A DNA stretch of 64,000 nucleotides from the NCBI RefSeq assembly GCF_000275845.1, contig NW_006766893.1, positions 156,655-220,654 on the forward strand, read 5' to 3'. Below the pieces are notes generated by a model that was given only the letters and a program-made list of their open reading frames with translations, did no database searches and was not told the DNA's origin. Positions within the stretch are counted from its first letter, which is position 1, and each line of letters opens with the position of its first letter. Made by a program: the position numbers and the translations under genes. Source of the DNA: Dichomitus squalens LYAD-421 SS1 (taxonomy: Eukaryota; Basidiomycota; Agaricomycetes; Polyporales; Polyporaceae). Of the stretch, positions 1 through 10,955 are shown piece after piece.

Positions 1-259
1 TAGCTACCTACAGAGGAGATGGGGGATCGACGAGAAGATCAAGTCTGAGGTTCCCTGCCTCAGACCCCCTACTATTTATACAATTACAACGGTGCACAGA
101 CCAGGTACCTATTTGTCCCTGCTTGGTCAGAGTCTGCTGACTCGTGTCCTGTCTCCTGACCTGTCACATGGTGTCCTCATGACTAACACCTGAGTCATGC
201 CAAGTCCGGACTCCTGCTCATGAGTAAGCGCCCCCTGCTGGCATGTAGGTCACCTGTCC
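1..259. other. left-edge stretch, no gene seen
   Basis: No coding signal recognised. The stretch contains many short CCTGAC/TCCTG-like words and an AT-rich patch. It could be the flank or a lost 5' part of the DDE element that follows, but no terminal repeat can be matched inside the window. Confidence 0.3.
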
Positions 260-1712
260 GTGAGTGAAGATGGGCGCTCCCGGACCCCTCAAGGCCCTGG
301 GTTCGATCCTGGCTCCTCCACTTTCCGATACGAGTTGTCCGTGGTCGAGGTGAGCGTCTGTCCTGGTTCACATGACCCCCAGGTCACGTGGCACGAGAAA
401 ACTGTGACATCGACCATGCGCCGCCTGCTGCTCAGTGAGGGTTTCACCTGGTCTGAGCATCGGAAGGCAATCTATTACGATGGCCATGAGCGACCTGACG
501 TCTTGAAGGATCGGAAAGAGCGCTTTATCCCAGCCATGTTGAGGATCCGTGAGCGCCTCGTTCGGTTCAAAGTCGGCGCAGTGGACATCAAAATCAAGCC
601 CGATCCTGGGTCCAATGGGATTTTCATGCAGCCTCGTCTTGTGCTCGTTGCGCATGACGAGATGGTGGCTCAGGCGCATGACGGGAAACATTGGAGCTGG
701 CTTCTCAATGGGGAGTCTCCGCTCAAGAAGAAGGGACCTGGGCGGGGATTGCATCAGAGCGATTTTATCTGCTCGACAGTTGGGTGGCTTTACGAAGCGA
801 GTGTCAGTCTGGAGTATGGAAAGAACCACGAGGGCTTCTGGAACGGCGAGCTTTTCTGCAAACAAGTACTTGTTACAGTTATCCTTGTTTCCGAAAGAGA
901 TGCTCACATGCTATTTTTAGCTGACTGAGAAATTCTTCCCGGCATTCAGGAAGGCACATGGAGATGGGCACATTGCATGCATTCTTGTCGACAATTCACA
1001 GGGCCACTCAGTATATGCCTCGGATGCTTTGCGAGCATCGAAGATGAACATGAATCCGGGCGGTGCACAGCCTCGCATGCGAGATGGATGGTACCTACGG
1101 GATGGTGAGAAAGTTGTGCAGCAGATGAATTTCCCGTCCGATCATCCCGAGCACCCCAACCAGCCGAAGGGGATGAGGGCTGTTCTGATGGAACGGGGGT
1201 TATGGCAGACGAGGCTTGTCATGAAATGCAAGGGCGGCTGCCAAGAAGACGCTGTGGAGTGTTGTGCCCTGCGTATTCTTGAGCGGCAACCAGATTTCGA
1301 AGCCCAGAAGTCAAGGGTACAAGAGATCATCGAGAACGAAGGTGAGTTAACTGACCATAATTCACAAACTTGGTCTGAGTTGCCCATAGGTCATATGTGC
1401 ATATTTCTGCCAAAGTTCCACTGTGAGATTAACTTCATAGAGTACTTCTGGGGTGCAGTAAAGAACTGGCTCCGGGAGAACTGCGACTATAGCTTCGAAA
1501 CACTCCGGGAAAACATGCCGAAGGCATTGCGGTCGGTTTCACTCGAACTCATCCGAAAATGGGAACACCGTGCCTGGAGATTTATTGACGCCTATGCAGA
1601 GGGTCTTGGAGCGCGGGAGGCACAACAAAAGGTTAAAGAGTTTAGCTCGCGTAGGTACAAGTCCCATCGCCGTGTCCCAGAGCAGTTGGCACAGGCGATG
1701 GACGTGCTATAG
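260..1712 (+). mobile_element. DDE-superfamily transposase remnant with two introns
   Basis: Three exons (to 865, 921-1341, 1390-1712) join in frame. Introns 866-920 and 1342-1389 have GT-AG ends; the second is 48 bases with no stop, so it reads through. The spliced protein has the expected acidic triad of a DDE_3-type transposase as found in many agaricomycete genomes: LVLVAHDE (D133), ILVDNSQGH (D226) and INFIE (E360). The family motif YYDGHERPDV lies near residue 72 and a basic YKSHRR tail is at the end. The open frame begins with GTG at 260 and its first ATG is at 416, so the usual long N-terminal DNA-binding part is missing. No terminal inverted repeats were found. Likely a 5'-truncated, inactive copy, although the catalytic core is still open. 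Confidence 0.8.
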
Positions 1713-4700
1713 TATTATGTAATCATCCAATTACTCCTTTGGGGAATAGACGCCGGTATCACGTGCTTTGGCGGAACTGGCAAGGTCGTCTTCGGCAGTT
1801 TTGACCCAATGGAAAATTCCCTTTGGGGATCAGTGTCTCTGTTCAATTCCCTGCAATTGACACATAATGGAGCGATTTCATGAGCATTTGGAGGACTTAT
1901 AAGGCGGCGCTTAACGGTGTACAAAAGTGGCGGCGTTTAAGTGAACTGCACCATAGCTTCACTCTTGGTTATCATCTCGTTCCCTTCGACATCGCCTGCT
2001 GTCGCTGCGGTTGTCTGTACACGTACGACGAGTCTTATCAGCTCAGCCGATGCCAGCAAGACAAGGTAGGCTTGATACTTGCGGTGCGCACCTACTATTC
2101 CCGTTCATATACCGTCCTTTCGGTCAGGCTTCCGCTCCACATGAAGAGCCTGGGTGATGCTCCAGCACGTCTCTGTACCCTCGTCTCCATGAGTGCCATT
2201 CTCTTCCTACATCGCTGTCAGTAGAAGTTATGGGGCGGCATAACTGGGAGTCGGAGTGGGGCCAACGCTTCGATTGAGGGCAATGGCATGGTGGCGTTTG
2301 GCGAAGCCTGCAAATGCTGTCAGGAGGCATCCGGAGCTGTCTGCAGATCATCTCACGCTCCCCTGCTCCGGACACACGCCCCCCCTGACTTACAGACAAG
2401 CTGGTTCTTCTAGGAGCCGAATTAAGCTACTACGTTCATGGTGATTTAACGGAGAAATGTCACGGTGGGAGTCGCGCCGTTTGTTCATTCCGGGACGCTA
2501 TCCGTTGTCCGAAGAACATATGTTTTGCATGTTTGTGTTCTGTCATATTTTTGCTCTTGATACTCCGCTCGTCATGACGATTCGGACTGCGAGCAGGACC
2601 GGAAACCCGAGAACAACACAGACAAATTCAGCACAAGCACCGTTGGAGTACGGAGCTCGGAGACGGTTCTGTCTGTGTTCATTTTGCGTGGCGAATTCGG
2701 ACGTCACATGCAGGAGAAGGTTAGTGATCGTTCCTCACGCTGCCGACCCTTATCCTCACTATTACCGTTTCCCGCGGCCCACACGAATAGCGAGGGTTAC
2801 ACGCTATCAATAGGTTCCCCATTGTGGCGACAGCACTCAAATTGGATTGTTGAATGCCAAGCCGCGGTGTGCCGCGCGAATGCACTCCACTCAATACATG
2901 GAGCTTTCAACCCCAGATCGTCGCTCGTCGCTCGAACATACGACATGCGGCACAGTCTGACTTCGCAGGCGTGCCACAGAACCATTCTCAGCACACGAGC
3001 AAGTGGATACGGGATGTGTCGTATGTCATCTCTTCATTCGAAAGTGACCGCGAGCTTGGGCTGACCGTCGTGCAGCACGGTCCCGTGGGGTCAAAACGCT
3101 GTCGTGTTCTAGGGAGACGGCTTCGACAGCGATGCTGCCTTTTGCTCGTGTCCCCGAGACTCACACGACGTGGCCCTCTCGTCGTCAGGCGGGCAGAGCA
3201 CGCGACCCCACATCATGGTCTTTTGACAATCGAGTTGCCTTCCAGTGCGAAGACTTTGAAGCAGGACCCTCTTCTCATGCGAACTGCCTCCCGTGGCCTC
3301 TTGAGTCGTTGAGTCGAAGACGAAGTAGACATAGACGATTGGTACGCATCGCTCTCTTACGCCTTCGAGTCTCCACAACACACACCCCGTTCATTTACCA
3401 TGCTATGTACGAAGTGCTGCTGTGGCCCGGCTGACGACGAGGCTCGTTCTCTTCCCCTTCCAGGCGTCCTTCTCCACAACTTCTATCGGCACGCTATCTA
3501 GCGGTTGAATCTCGCGTCTACCACCCTTCGTGTTCACAGTTCTATGCAGTGCAGGGCATTCAACGTGGCGAGCACTGCGCAGCTTCTGCGACGCACGCAA
3601 TACGCCCACGCCACCCCATGCCGCTTCTCAAAATTTGCAGATTGATGAGGGGGAGGACGTGCCACGGGGTATGTCGGATTCGTGTCTTCGGAAGCCGACC
3701 TTCCTCCGGGTTCGACCGTGGCGAGGCTTCTGTCTTGTGCTGAAACTTAGGAAGCAGCACCTGCCATCTTTCACAGGTCCGCACGGCGCCCTTGCACCAA
3801 ATGTCGGCGCGAAACTCCATTCTTCACTCGTCGCTGATGTCCCGCTGACCATCACGTATGTCGAGGAAGTAGATGAACTCGGACCCTACCCAACGCAATT
3901 CCACGGCATCGAGAGTCTCGTCTACGGTGGCTTCCATTGCAGGCAAGGCTGTGTATCGCTATAGTAAGCTAACCATGCACGCAAAGATGTAGAACTTCAC
4001 CTCACCTTCCCAGCCGGCTTGGGCACCATTGGCGGCCTGAGATCGCAATACAGTACCTTCAGAGGCGCCGAAGCGCTCCTGAGTGGTTTCGAGTTCTGAC
4101 AGTTCACTGCCTTGGTTCGCCATCAGGAAAGGGTCTCGACGGGGGACAACATCAGGGCCGGTGGTGTCCGCCTCGGGAAGAGTAGTCCCATCCTCGATGC
4201 CGACCACAACTACTGGGAGGAGTCAACGTTAGGGAAAAACATATGCGTTTGCAGTACTGACCTTGCTGGGCAGACGGTGGGACACCTGTGTTGTCCACTT
4301 CCAGGTCTACTAGGTTATAGTGTTGTTGAGAGGGATGATGCGGTTGGTGTCCGCTCTGAATGCTAGGGCGAGACTGATTCACACTGGCCTGATTCTGGTG
4401 CAGGCTATGAGGAGATGCTGTGGGATGGTATGTCTGAAGAAGCAGTGGGACGTTGGGGTTTGATTTTTGCGATTGCCCATAATGAGCGTGGAACGATCCA
4501 TACCACTGATAGAAGAGAAGGAAGACCGCTGTTCTCCATGTCTGCCCTGTTGTCGATGGCATCGGAACCTCTGCCGTCTACTCTGGTGTTCTGACATTTA
4601 AAAATGACAATCTGAGCACACTTTCCAAGTTCCTGCACTGCAATACTTACCTGGCAGACTACTCGCTGTGCTACTGCGAACATCAAGTCGATGACACGGT

Positions 4701-5308
4701 GGACCTTTCAAAGCGTAGTGTAGATCTTGGGTTTGAGACCATGCGATTAGTTTGGCTTGGCTTGGCTGTCTTGTGATGGGTACGAAGTATCGGAGTTGCC
4801 TCTAATCATGGTGAGCAATGTATCTATACTGCTGGGAGGGGGGGAAGTAGAGACCTCTTATTGATGCACCGTTTGACTAGGTAGTGGTGCGCCGAAACCA
4901 CGCGGTGGACAGATGTGGCCTTGTGCGCAATGTCTGTTCATTCCCGGGAGTGAAGTGTCACCACAGCCTCTGAGTCTATAACTGCCAGTCACAAGGCTCT
5001 GGATCTGGCAGTTGATTGGCCGAGGACCGTCGACTATCTCAGCAAAGACGGCATAGATGTCCACCTTTGACTGAACCTTAGTACACGAGCCGTTCATGAT
5101 CAACAGCTGGCGCTGCAGAATTAGTTTTATCTGCAGATTGCCAGTATGAACTTGAAGTTGGTCCTTGTAGAGATCGCAGAAGGCGAATCGCGATCAGCAC
5201 TCAGGCTGGTAGGCCACATGTGGTCATGTTCTACTCGTTTCTCCTCAGACATCTGAGGTCTCCAAATCATCGCTACGGACATGACTTACGGTAGAACACG
5301 AAATATAA
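1713..5308. other. gene-poor stretch
   Basis: Apart from one weak minus-strand candidate at 3959-4562, I see no convincing gene, RNA or repeat. Many short frames overlap on both strands without recognisable motifs, which fits decayed, non-coding DNA. Confidence 0.4.
3959..4562 (-). CDS. weak spliced hypothetical gene candidate
   Basis: Two minus-strand frames can be joined across a canonical intron at 4213-4261 (GT-AG, 49 bases) with the reading frame preserved: the codon is split after its first base. The product would start with a serine/glutamine/histidine-rich region and continue into an acidic stretch (motifs VVVVGIEDGTTLPEA and ELSELETTQERFG). The frame could also end at a further donor near 4000. 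No domain is recognised, and the upstream and downstream ends are not defined. It may be a relic of a regulatory or transposon-derived gene, or simply chance open frames. Confidence 0.25.
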
Positions 5309-5468
5309 GGCCACGTTCGGTACGTCGGATAGGATCAAGATGGGGTTAGTTTACCAGCCAAAATCGCCCTAGCCGCTCAGCGATGGGAGTGGGTCCCCGA
5401 GCGGCTACGGCGATTTTGCAGGGAAAACTAAAACTATCCTACTCTAACCCGAGGTACCGAACGTGGCC
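5309..5468. repeat. 160-base palindromic MITE-like element
   Basis: The element begins GGCCACGTTCGGTAC and ends with its reverse complement. The two arms remain complementary for about 70 bases with mismatches, including CAAAATCGCC-TAGCCGCTC near the tip, and leave a short GC-rich loop. This is the shape of a foldback MITE. No coding capacity. Flanks do not show a clear target-site duplication (AATATAA to the left, TGAGTTC to the right). Confidence 0.75.
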
Positions 5469-6228
5469 TGAGTTCGCTACACACTGCTACGAACGAATTT
5501 GAAGATACACACTTGGGTGTTCGTCCCCAGACTTGCGGGCGTCCTATGACGAACCCTTCCTCGACTGCTGCAAAGCATTTTGTTGTCAATGATAACAGCG
5601 CCACCGATTGGGACATGCTTGTCGATGACCTGGGGACGGGAGCTGTTGTTGTTACAAGCAAGGCAGGCGTAGAGGAACTCGTCAGACACGTTTAGTGGGA
5701 TTTTGAACACATTTCTTGCATACAACAGATATGTGCATAGTCGTCATTTGCATGTCGCACGATGTACATATGTCCGAACAGACTTCGCAACCGGTCAAGA
5801 TCGAACAAACATTGCACATCACATCGCAGATTGGCTCAGTTCCCACGCCGCAGACAGAGGTGCCGGGGCCGTTCCTTGTATCGCGTTCTTACAGGCTACA
5901 ATAACAGTCCATGGGATATCTTCCCTGGAGGATAGGCAGGGAGAGAACGCAGCGCAAATAGGCGCAAAGTGACGAGAGCTAGTACTGCCAGTGCCACAGC
6001 GCCTGATCTCGACCGCCCTTGCATGAGATAGCCAGTCTACGCTGCTGGAGTTGCGGTGAACAGATCACTCAGGTCGGTAATCTTGCGCTCTGACTGGTCA
6101 CTGGAGTCGGAGTGGAAGAAAAAACTCGAGCTCAGCGTGGTAATCTTGAGTGCGCACGATTGTCGCTGAATGTCTCATGATCCTAGTCTCGTTCCCATCC
6201 GTTCTAGCGCTTACAGACAGTACCGCTA

Positions 6229-6270
6229 GAACGTCTGGTGCATTTCGGGCTCGGCAGAGGGCATTGTGAC
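6229..6270 (+). repeat. outer terminal inverted repeat, left
   Basis: Starts GAACGTCTGGTG and ends GGGCATTGTGAC. Its inverted partner is at 7591-7632, with two mismatches. Preceded directly by TA. Confidence 0.8.
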
Positions 6271-6335
6271 GATCAGTCACACCACGTGGGCTGACTAATG
6301 GCACGTGAGGGCTGTCGACACCGCATCGCGCGAGG

Positions 6336-6451
6336 TAGTCTCGTGACCAGACGTTCGGAGCTCCAAGCGGGAACGAAAAATCGGAGGTTCCCGAGCACCT
6401 TAACGTCTGGTGGCTTTACCCCCGTGACTCCCCGCTCGGTGACCTATGTGA
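6336..6451 (+). repeat. inner inverted repeat, left arm
   Basis: Contains CTCGTGACCAGACGTTCGGA, a central region around CGAAAAATCGG, and then AACGTCTGGTGGCTTTACC up to CTATGTGAC. The inverted partner is 7069-7185, with mismatches mainly in the middle. Confidence 0.75.
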
Positions 6452-7068
6452 CCTCCCTGCCCTCTCTCCGGGAGTCCGAGCTGTCCTTGCGTGCGCGCCT
6501 GCATGCTTATCTCCCGCCATCTTTGAGCTGCGCTGAGCCTACTCTGCACTACTTATGATATCTGCAAGCAGTCAATCCCCCTGTAATCCTCTGTCTCTGT
6601 TATAGGCAATACACTGTGACTTCTCTTTGTGTGCGCAACCCGATAACATAATGTGTCTGAATTCAGGAGTGTGATGCACCTATTGCCGTGTCCACTGATG
6701 CCCGTCACCTTGGGCTTGTACCCCTTTGAGGTTTCCTTCTCTTCTATGGGAGTATCATCACTCAGATCTGCACTCTGTCCAGCACCAGAGTAATATCACC
6801 AGCGGTGGTTGAACTCCTGTCAATTCCATCACAGGTTGTAGCGGGTAATTTCGAGGGGGGCAGGCATCATGGGAAGAGGCATCCTTAGCAATGATATCAT
6901 GCATCTCTCGCAGGGTGCTCTACAATACGTGTGGACGAGCGCGCACCACGCAAGGGGTTCATGGTCAGTAGCTCGAGCGACTGCATGGTCGTCTACAGCA
7001 GGCCGCCACATCGCACACTGAGGGCGACCTCCGGCTTTCTCGGACTGCCCCAAATGGGTGTCGATATG

Positions 7069-7185
7069 TCACACAGGTCACCGAGCGGGGAGTCACGGGG
7101 GTAAAGCCACCAGACGTTCGAGTGTCCGGATGCCCCCGATTTTTCGCATCCGCTTCACACTCCGAACGTCTGGTCACGAGACTAC
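7069..7185 (-). repeat. inner inverted repeat, right arm
   Basis: Reverse complement of 6336-6451. The block around GGTCACCGAGCGGGGAGTCA is fully conserved between the two arms. Confidence 0.75.
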
Positions 7186-7192
7186 GCGCGAG

Positions 7193-7464
7193 GCTGTTAC
7201 CAAAAGATTGATGCCTGTTGTGTTCATGTAATCGATACATGCGAGAACGCGATCCTCGAGAGACATCCCACCAGCCTCCATGCTGTTGCTGAGCGCGCGG
7301 GTGTAGTTCTCGTATAGTGTGGAGCGCGCATGCGTGCGAGGAGGAGGGTCGGCAAGGGGAGGGGGTGAGGAATCCACTTCTTCAATACATGAGTCCAGGT
7401 AATCGTCAGGATCAAATTCCCCGAGATCATTGTCGAAGGCTAGATATTCATCTTCCGCAAGCAT
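7193..7464 (-). pseudogene. truncated transposon-borne reading frame (unknown family)
   Basis: An ATG at 7464 opens an acidic N-terminus (DNDLGEFDPDDYLDS) followed by a helical part ending VLACIDYMNTTGINL. The frame then runs straight into the inner inverted repeat and loses sense. The last motif resembles the N-terminal region of a repetitive hypothetical protein I associate with Agaricomycetes (family motif of the type YM-S-GINLP); this is recall, not a search. Its position about 130 bases inside the right outer repeat suggests it is the start of the element's own gene, cut short by the internal insertion. Confidence 0.45.
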
Positions 7465-7590
7465 AGTGGAGGTATAGTTACATGCAGACAGAAGAACGAG
7501 TGCGCGACATCGATCCCTCCGTCCCGTCGTGCGCCTCCGATGTGATGTTGTCACGTATGTAACGACGGACCATGGACCGGTGACCCGCCT

Positions 7591-7632
7591 GTCACAATGC
7601 CCTCTGCCGAGCCCGAAACACACCAGACGTTC
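7591..7632 (-). repeat. outer terminal inverted repeat, right
   Basis: Reverse complement of 6229-6270 with 40 of 42 matches. Followed directly by TA. Confidence 0.8.
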
Positions 7633-7634
7633 TA

Positions 7635-10600
7635 AAGCCTCTCTCCCCCGGCGCTCGTTTCCCCCCTCCAGATCTTTTCGAGATTCGTTCCATCAATTTC
7701 GCCTTCCTGTTTTGGTCTACTCCCTCCCGAGGCTTGCGGAGCGCAGCGACGCATCGAGTGCTGGGGCAGAGAGGCTGAAGAACGTCTGGAGCCGAGACTA
7801 TCATGATCCCAGCTCGTCTACATAGATTCACCTGTCATCTTTGACGCTCATCTCCGCCGTGTACAGATCACGAATAGTGAGTGATAGAGCGACATGTGAG
7901 CCACCACGGGATGTCGATGTGGACGCTCCTTCGCTGCGCATTCCCAACCGGACGTCTTCTTCCTCTCGAGCTTGGCGCGTATGGAGCATAGACAATGCCG
8001 AGCTCGTAGAGGAAGAAGAGCTCTCGCTGATCATTCTATTTTGTCCCCGGCCCCTTGCGGCTTGTCCTGCACGCCATGCCTGTTCTTAATCCATTCGGCT
8101 ATCGGCCCTGTCAATCCGAAAAGTGAGTACCCGGTTCCGATGGAGAAGTCCACTGGAAACCTTGACCAACCTCTATCTTGCATCGTGGTCCGGCTTCTGG
8201 GCCTGTCGCACACTCTACGGGCAGCCCATCGTCCTCGTCGAGCGGCATCGCTTGCACTAGTGAACAGGTGACCCAATTCTTGCCCGAGTGGTCGAGCGTC
8301 TACGGGTGCATCGCGGATGGTTGGCCGCAGTACCAAGAGGTGGGGACCCCGGACAGGCCTTGTGTAAGTACGTGCGATGATGGCTGCAATAGTGGCGTAG
8401 CGCCGGCGGATGTGACAGAAAGGGGTTCCCATCAGTCGAAGGCCCGGATTGCTGCCCTCGTTGAGGAAAATCGATATGCACGCTACTGACGTAGGTTCGG
8501 CGCAAAGTCCTCGCTGCGAACGGTTCTTGGTATGAGACTACTTACCGACGGAGCCCTCGGACTCTACCACAACACTCTCGGTTTCGACACGGCACCGGCA
8601 GTCTCCGAGATCATCCTGTACCTGAATCTGCGGAGTGCGGTGCAAGTTGCACTGAGAAGGCGGAGGCGGCGATTGGGAGCTCTCCGTCATACCAGCGAAC
8701 CCCATTTTAGAATGCTAACATACATGGACGGCTGTGACCCACCTGTGTTGCATGGCATCTTCCGTCAGGTTGAAGAAGCCGCAAGACAATATGAGAACAA
8801 CTTCTCTGCTCACCAAGACGCAAGGCGGTGAGTATATCTCATACCATCTACGTCCATCTAGTAACCGCCTCTGTCTCTCAGGTGGGCAATTCCGTGCATC
8901 CAGTCGTTCGCGAAGTCACTGGCGGCGGACGCGACACGTCGAGTCTTCGACAGTTTCCGGAAGGCACGACGGCTAAGAGAGAACTCGGGTGAGCCGTTCC
9001 CATGCGCAGTGCTATGTCCCGTCTCAGGGCCGTCGATCTGTGGTCAACGACCGTCGTTAACTACGTCCCCCGCATTTTTCGTCAGTCGCCAGTTCGAAAA
9101 TCAGCGTCTCAGGATAAGTCTGTCCAGAGTGCGACATTCAAGTTAGCGATGGGGTGACGTACACTAATTCTGCTGTTGTTGTGACGGCTACCAGCAGACT
9201 GACCGTCGGACTCACGGCGGGTTGTTGGGGTGGTGAGCATGACGTATGCGCGTGATGCACTACTGTGCATAGTGGAAGTCGCATGACTGATCGGGGATGC
9301 TTAGTAGAGCTCCAGCACAATAAGTAAGCATTCAGAGCCGCCGGTGTTTTAAACCGAGACAAGGATTCGAGGGTACAAGATGAAGTTCCAATTTGGTGAA
9401 CATGTGGCCGCTGACCTATGTACGCACACATGGGAGGGCCAAATTACCTAGGCTATTCTTGCGTCGCTCAGAGTACAGTTACAATCGTCCGGAATTCGAG
9501 GAAAGGTGGAGCATGCGGAGTGCCAGACACTCCCCTGGAACGGCCAGGTATCAGTCGACGCGATATCGAGCGATCGCATCTCCACTCCGAGCCTCTGTTC
9601 CGTGGCCCGGGCTCTCGCAAAAATACATACTCTCTTTCTATTGTAAAGCGATCAACTGGCGATCGTGCATCATGCGCCGACCGGCAAGCACGCGCACGTT
9701 CATATCCGAGAATGCAAGTGATCATCATGTCTCGGGTTGCCGCAGGACGACCTGTGGTTGAGATAGTAACTCAACAAGCGACGAAGCGTGAGCGTTGTCG
9801 GTTAGTATGGCTCTTGCGCTGCCGCCGCCTGAGATGCTTCTTTTCGGCGCATGCAGACCTCGGATGAGGCGGGGGGACGAATCTTCGAACCTGTTCTATG
9901 TTCCCTTAGGACGCGAACGTCGGGACATACGAATGGGAATGGGGCATGGGATGCAAGCAGGGAAGAATGCTATGAGTTCCTCTCTCCAGCCCAACCCGGC
10001 CCCTATGACCGTCTCAACATATATTCCTGCTGAATTGTGGTGAGCACAGGATGCACGAGTACATCATATAACAGGGGGTAAGGAAAGTACGTAGTTGGCT
10101 GAGACTGTGTAGTCTGGCGAGAATCTATGACTCTTCTTAGGCCTAACGATGCGATATGAGGGATGTTTTTCTACCACCCCAAGATACCCGACCTCACTGC
10201 CTCGAGGTGGTTCGTCCCGCCCGCTATGTACCCGACTGCAAGCATCCGAGATGCCGTTATGCATGGAGCACTGCATTGACAATCAACCTTTTGATGAATC
10301 GCCGCCAGCAATTTGATAGAAGTCTGCTAGCGGAGCGACGAATACGTACCTAAGTCACTAAAGGCACGTCTGCATGGTATGTGCAGGAAGGCATCTAACA
10401 GTGAGGTGATTATCTCGAGTCTTTCGACTGATTCTATCTGTATCAGCTGCTTTAGCTTGCAAATGCTATTGACATGCAGAATGCACTGACCTAAGTAAGC
10501 ATCTCGCAAGTGGTAGCGGAGCAACTCGTCGCCGAGCTGATCAGCTGCGTTTGGGCGCCGCCTCGTTGTTTCACTGAGGCCAGACGGCATGGCTGCTTGA

Positions 10601-10879
10601 AGCCTTTTGTATCCAGGTGTCCGAGGTCCTCGCAGTGCGCCACTCCCGGGCGTCTGAGATAGCTCTGCGGTGTATCAGATATCTTTCACGACCCTGCAGT
10701 CGTTGCCTTGCGTTGTGTCCGTAGACGGCATATTATGCAAAGCAGCGATACAATAAGTCGTCGAAAAGTGGTGCAGAAGGAGAAGGCAAGAGGCACGGGG
10801 GAGGGCGCCGAGGGGGCAGGTAACGGACGGGCGCGTGCGAATTGTAGACGAGCTTAGGAAGAATAATATGTAGTTGGGC
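7635..10879. other. gene-poor stretch, no supported gene
   Basis: Fragments around 8260-9000 on the plus strand could be spliced (for example GTGAGT at 8829 to CTCTCAG near 8880, giving an AKSLAADATRRVFD-like peptide). I could not build a continuous protein or recognise a family. The rest shows no features. Confidence 0.35.
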
Positions 10880-10955
10880 CGGGATGTTCTCTCCGCCGTC
10901 GCTTTCTCCCTCCTCCTCTCTGTCGTGCCCATCGTCGTCTCCGTCCTGAGCGACG
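10880..10955 (+). promoter_or_regulatory. pyrimidine-rich leader before the histidine kinase
   Basis: A CT-rich tract (CTCCGCCGTCGCTTTCTCCC and following CCTCCTCTCTG) lies directly upstream of the ATG at 10956. Such tracts are common just upstream of starts in constitutively expressed filamentous fungal genes. No TATA box was seen. Confidence 0.45.

Larger units (their letters stand above)
6227..7634. mobile_element. nested inverted-repeat DNA element flanked by TA
   Basis: A 42-base terminal repeat at 6229-6270 is matched by its reverse complement at 7591-7632 with 40 of 42 bases identical. Both ends begin GAACGTCTGG and both are abutted by TA (6227-6228 and 7633-7634), as expected for a Tc1/mariner-type TA target duplication. 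A second inverted pair of about 120 bases sits inside (6336-6451 with 7069-7185). It contains its own CCAGACGTT and AACGTCTGG words, so one element seems to have inserted in another of the same end type. The right part holds a truncated minus-strand reading frame. No transposase is present, so this is a non-autonomous derivative. Confidence 0.75.

Noticed and set aside
285..312. tRNA T-arm-like sequence GGGTTCGATCCTGG
   Set aside because: The flanking bases do not form a five-pair T stem, and no acceptor stem, anticodon arm or D arm can be drawn around it. Most likely chance, possibly part of a repeat.
7780..7790. GAACGTCTGG word resembling the transposon end
   Set aside because: It stands alone without the rest of the 42-base repeat, and the same word also occurs by chance in the kinase-like gene near 25766.
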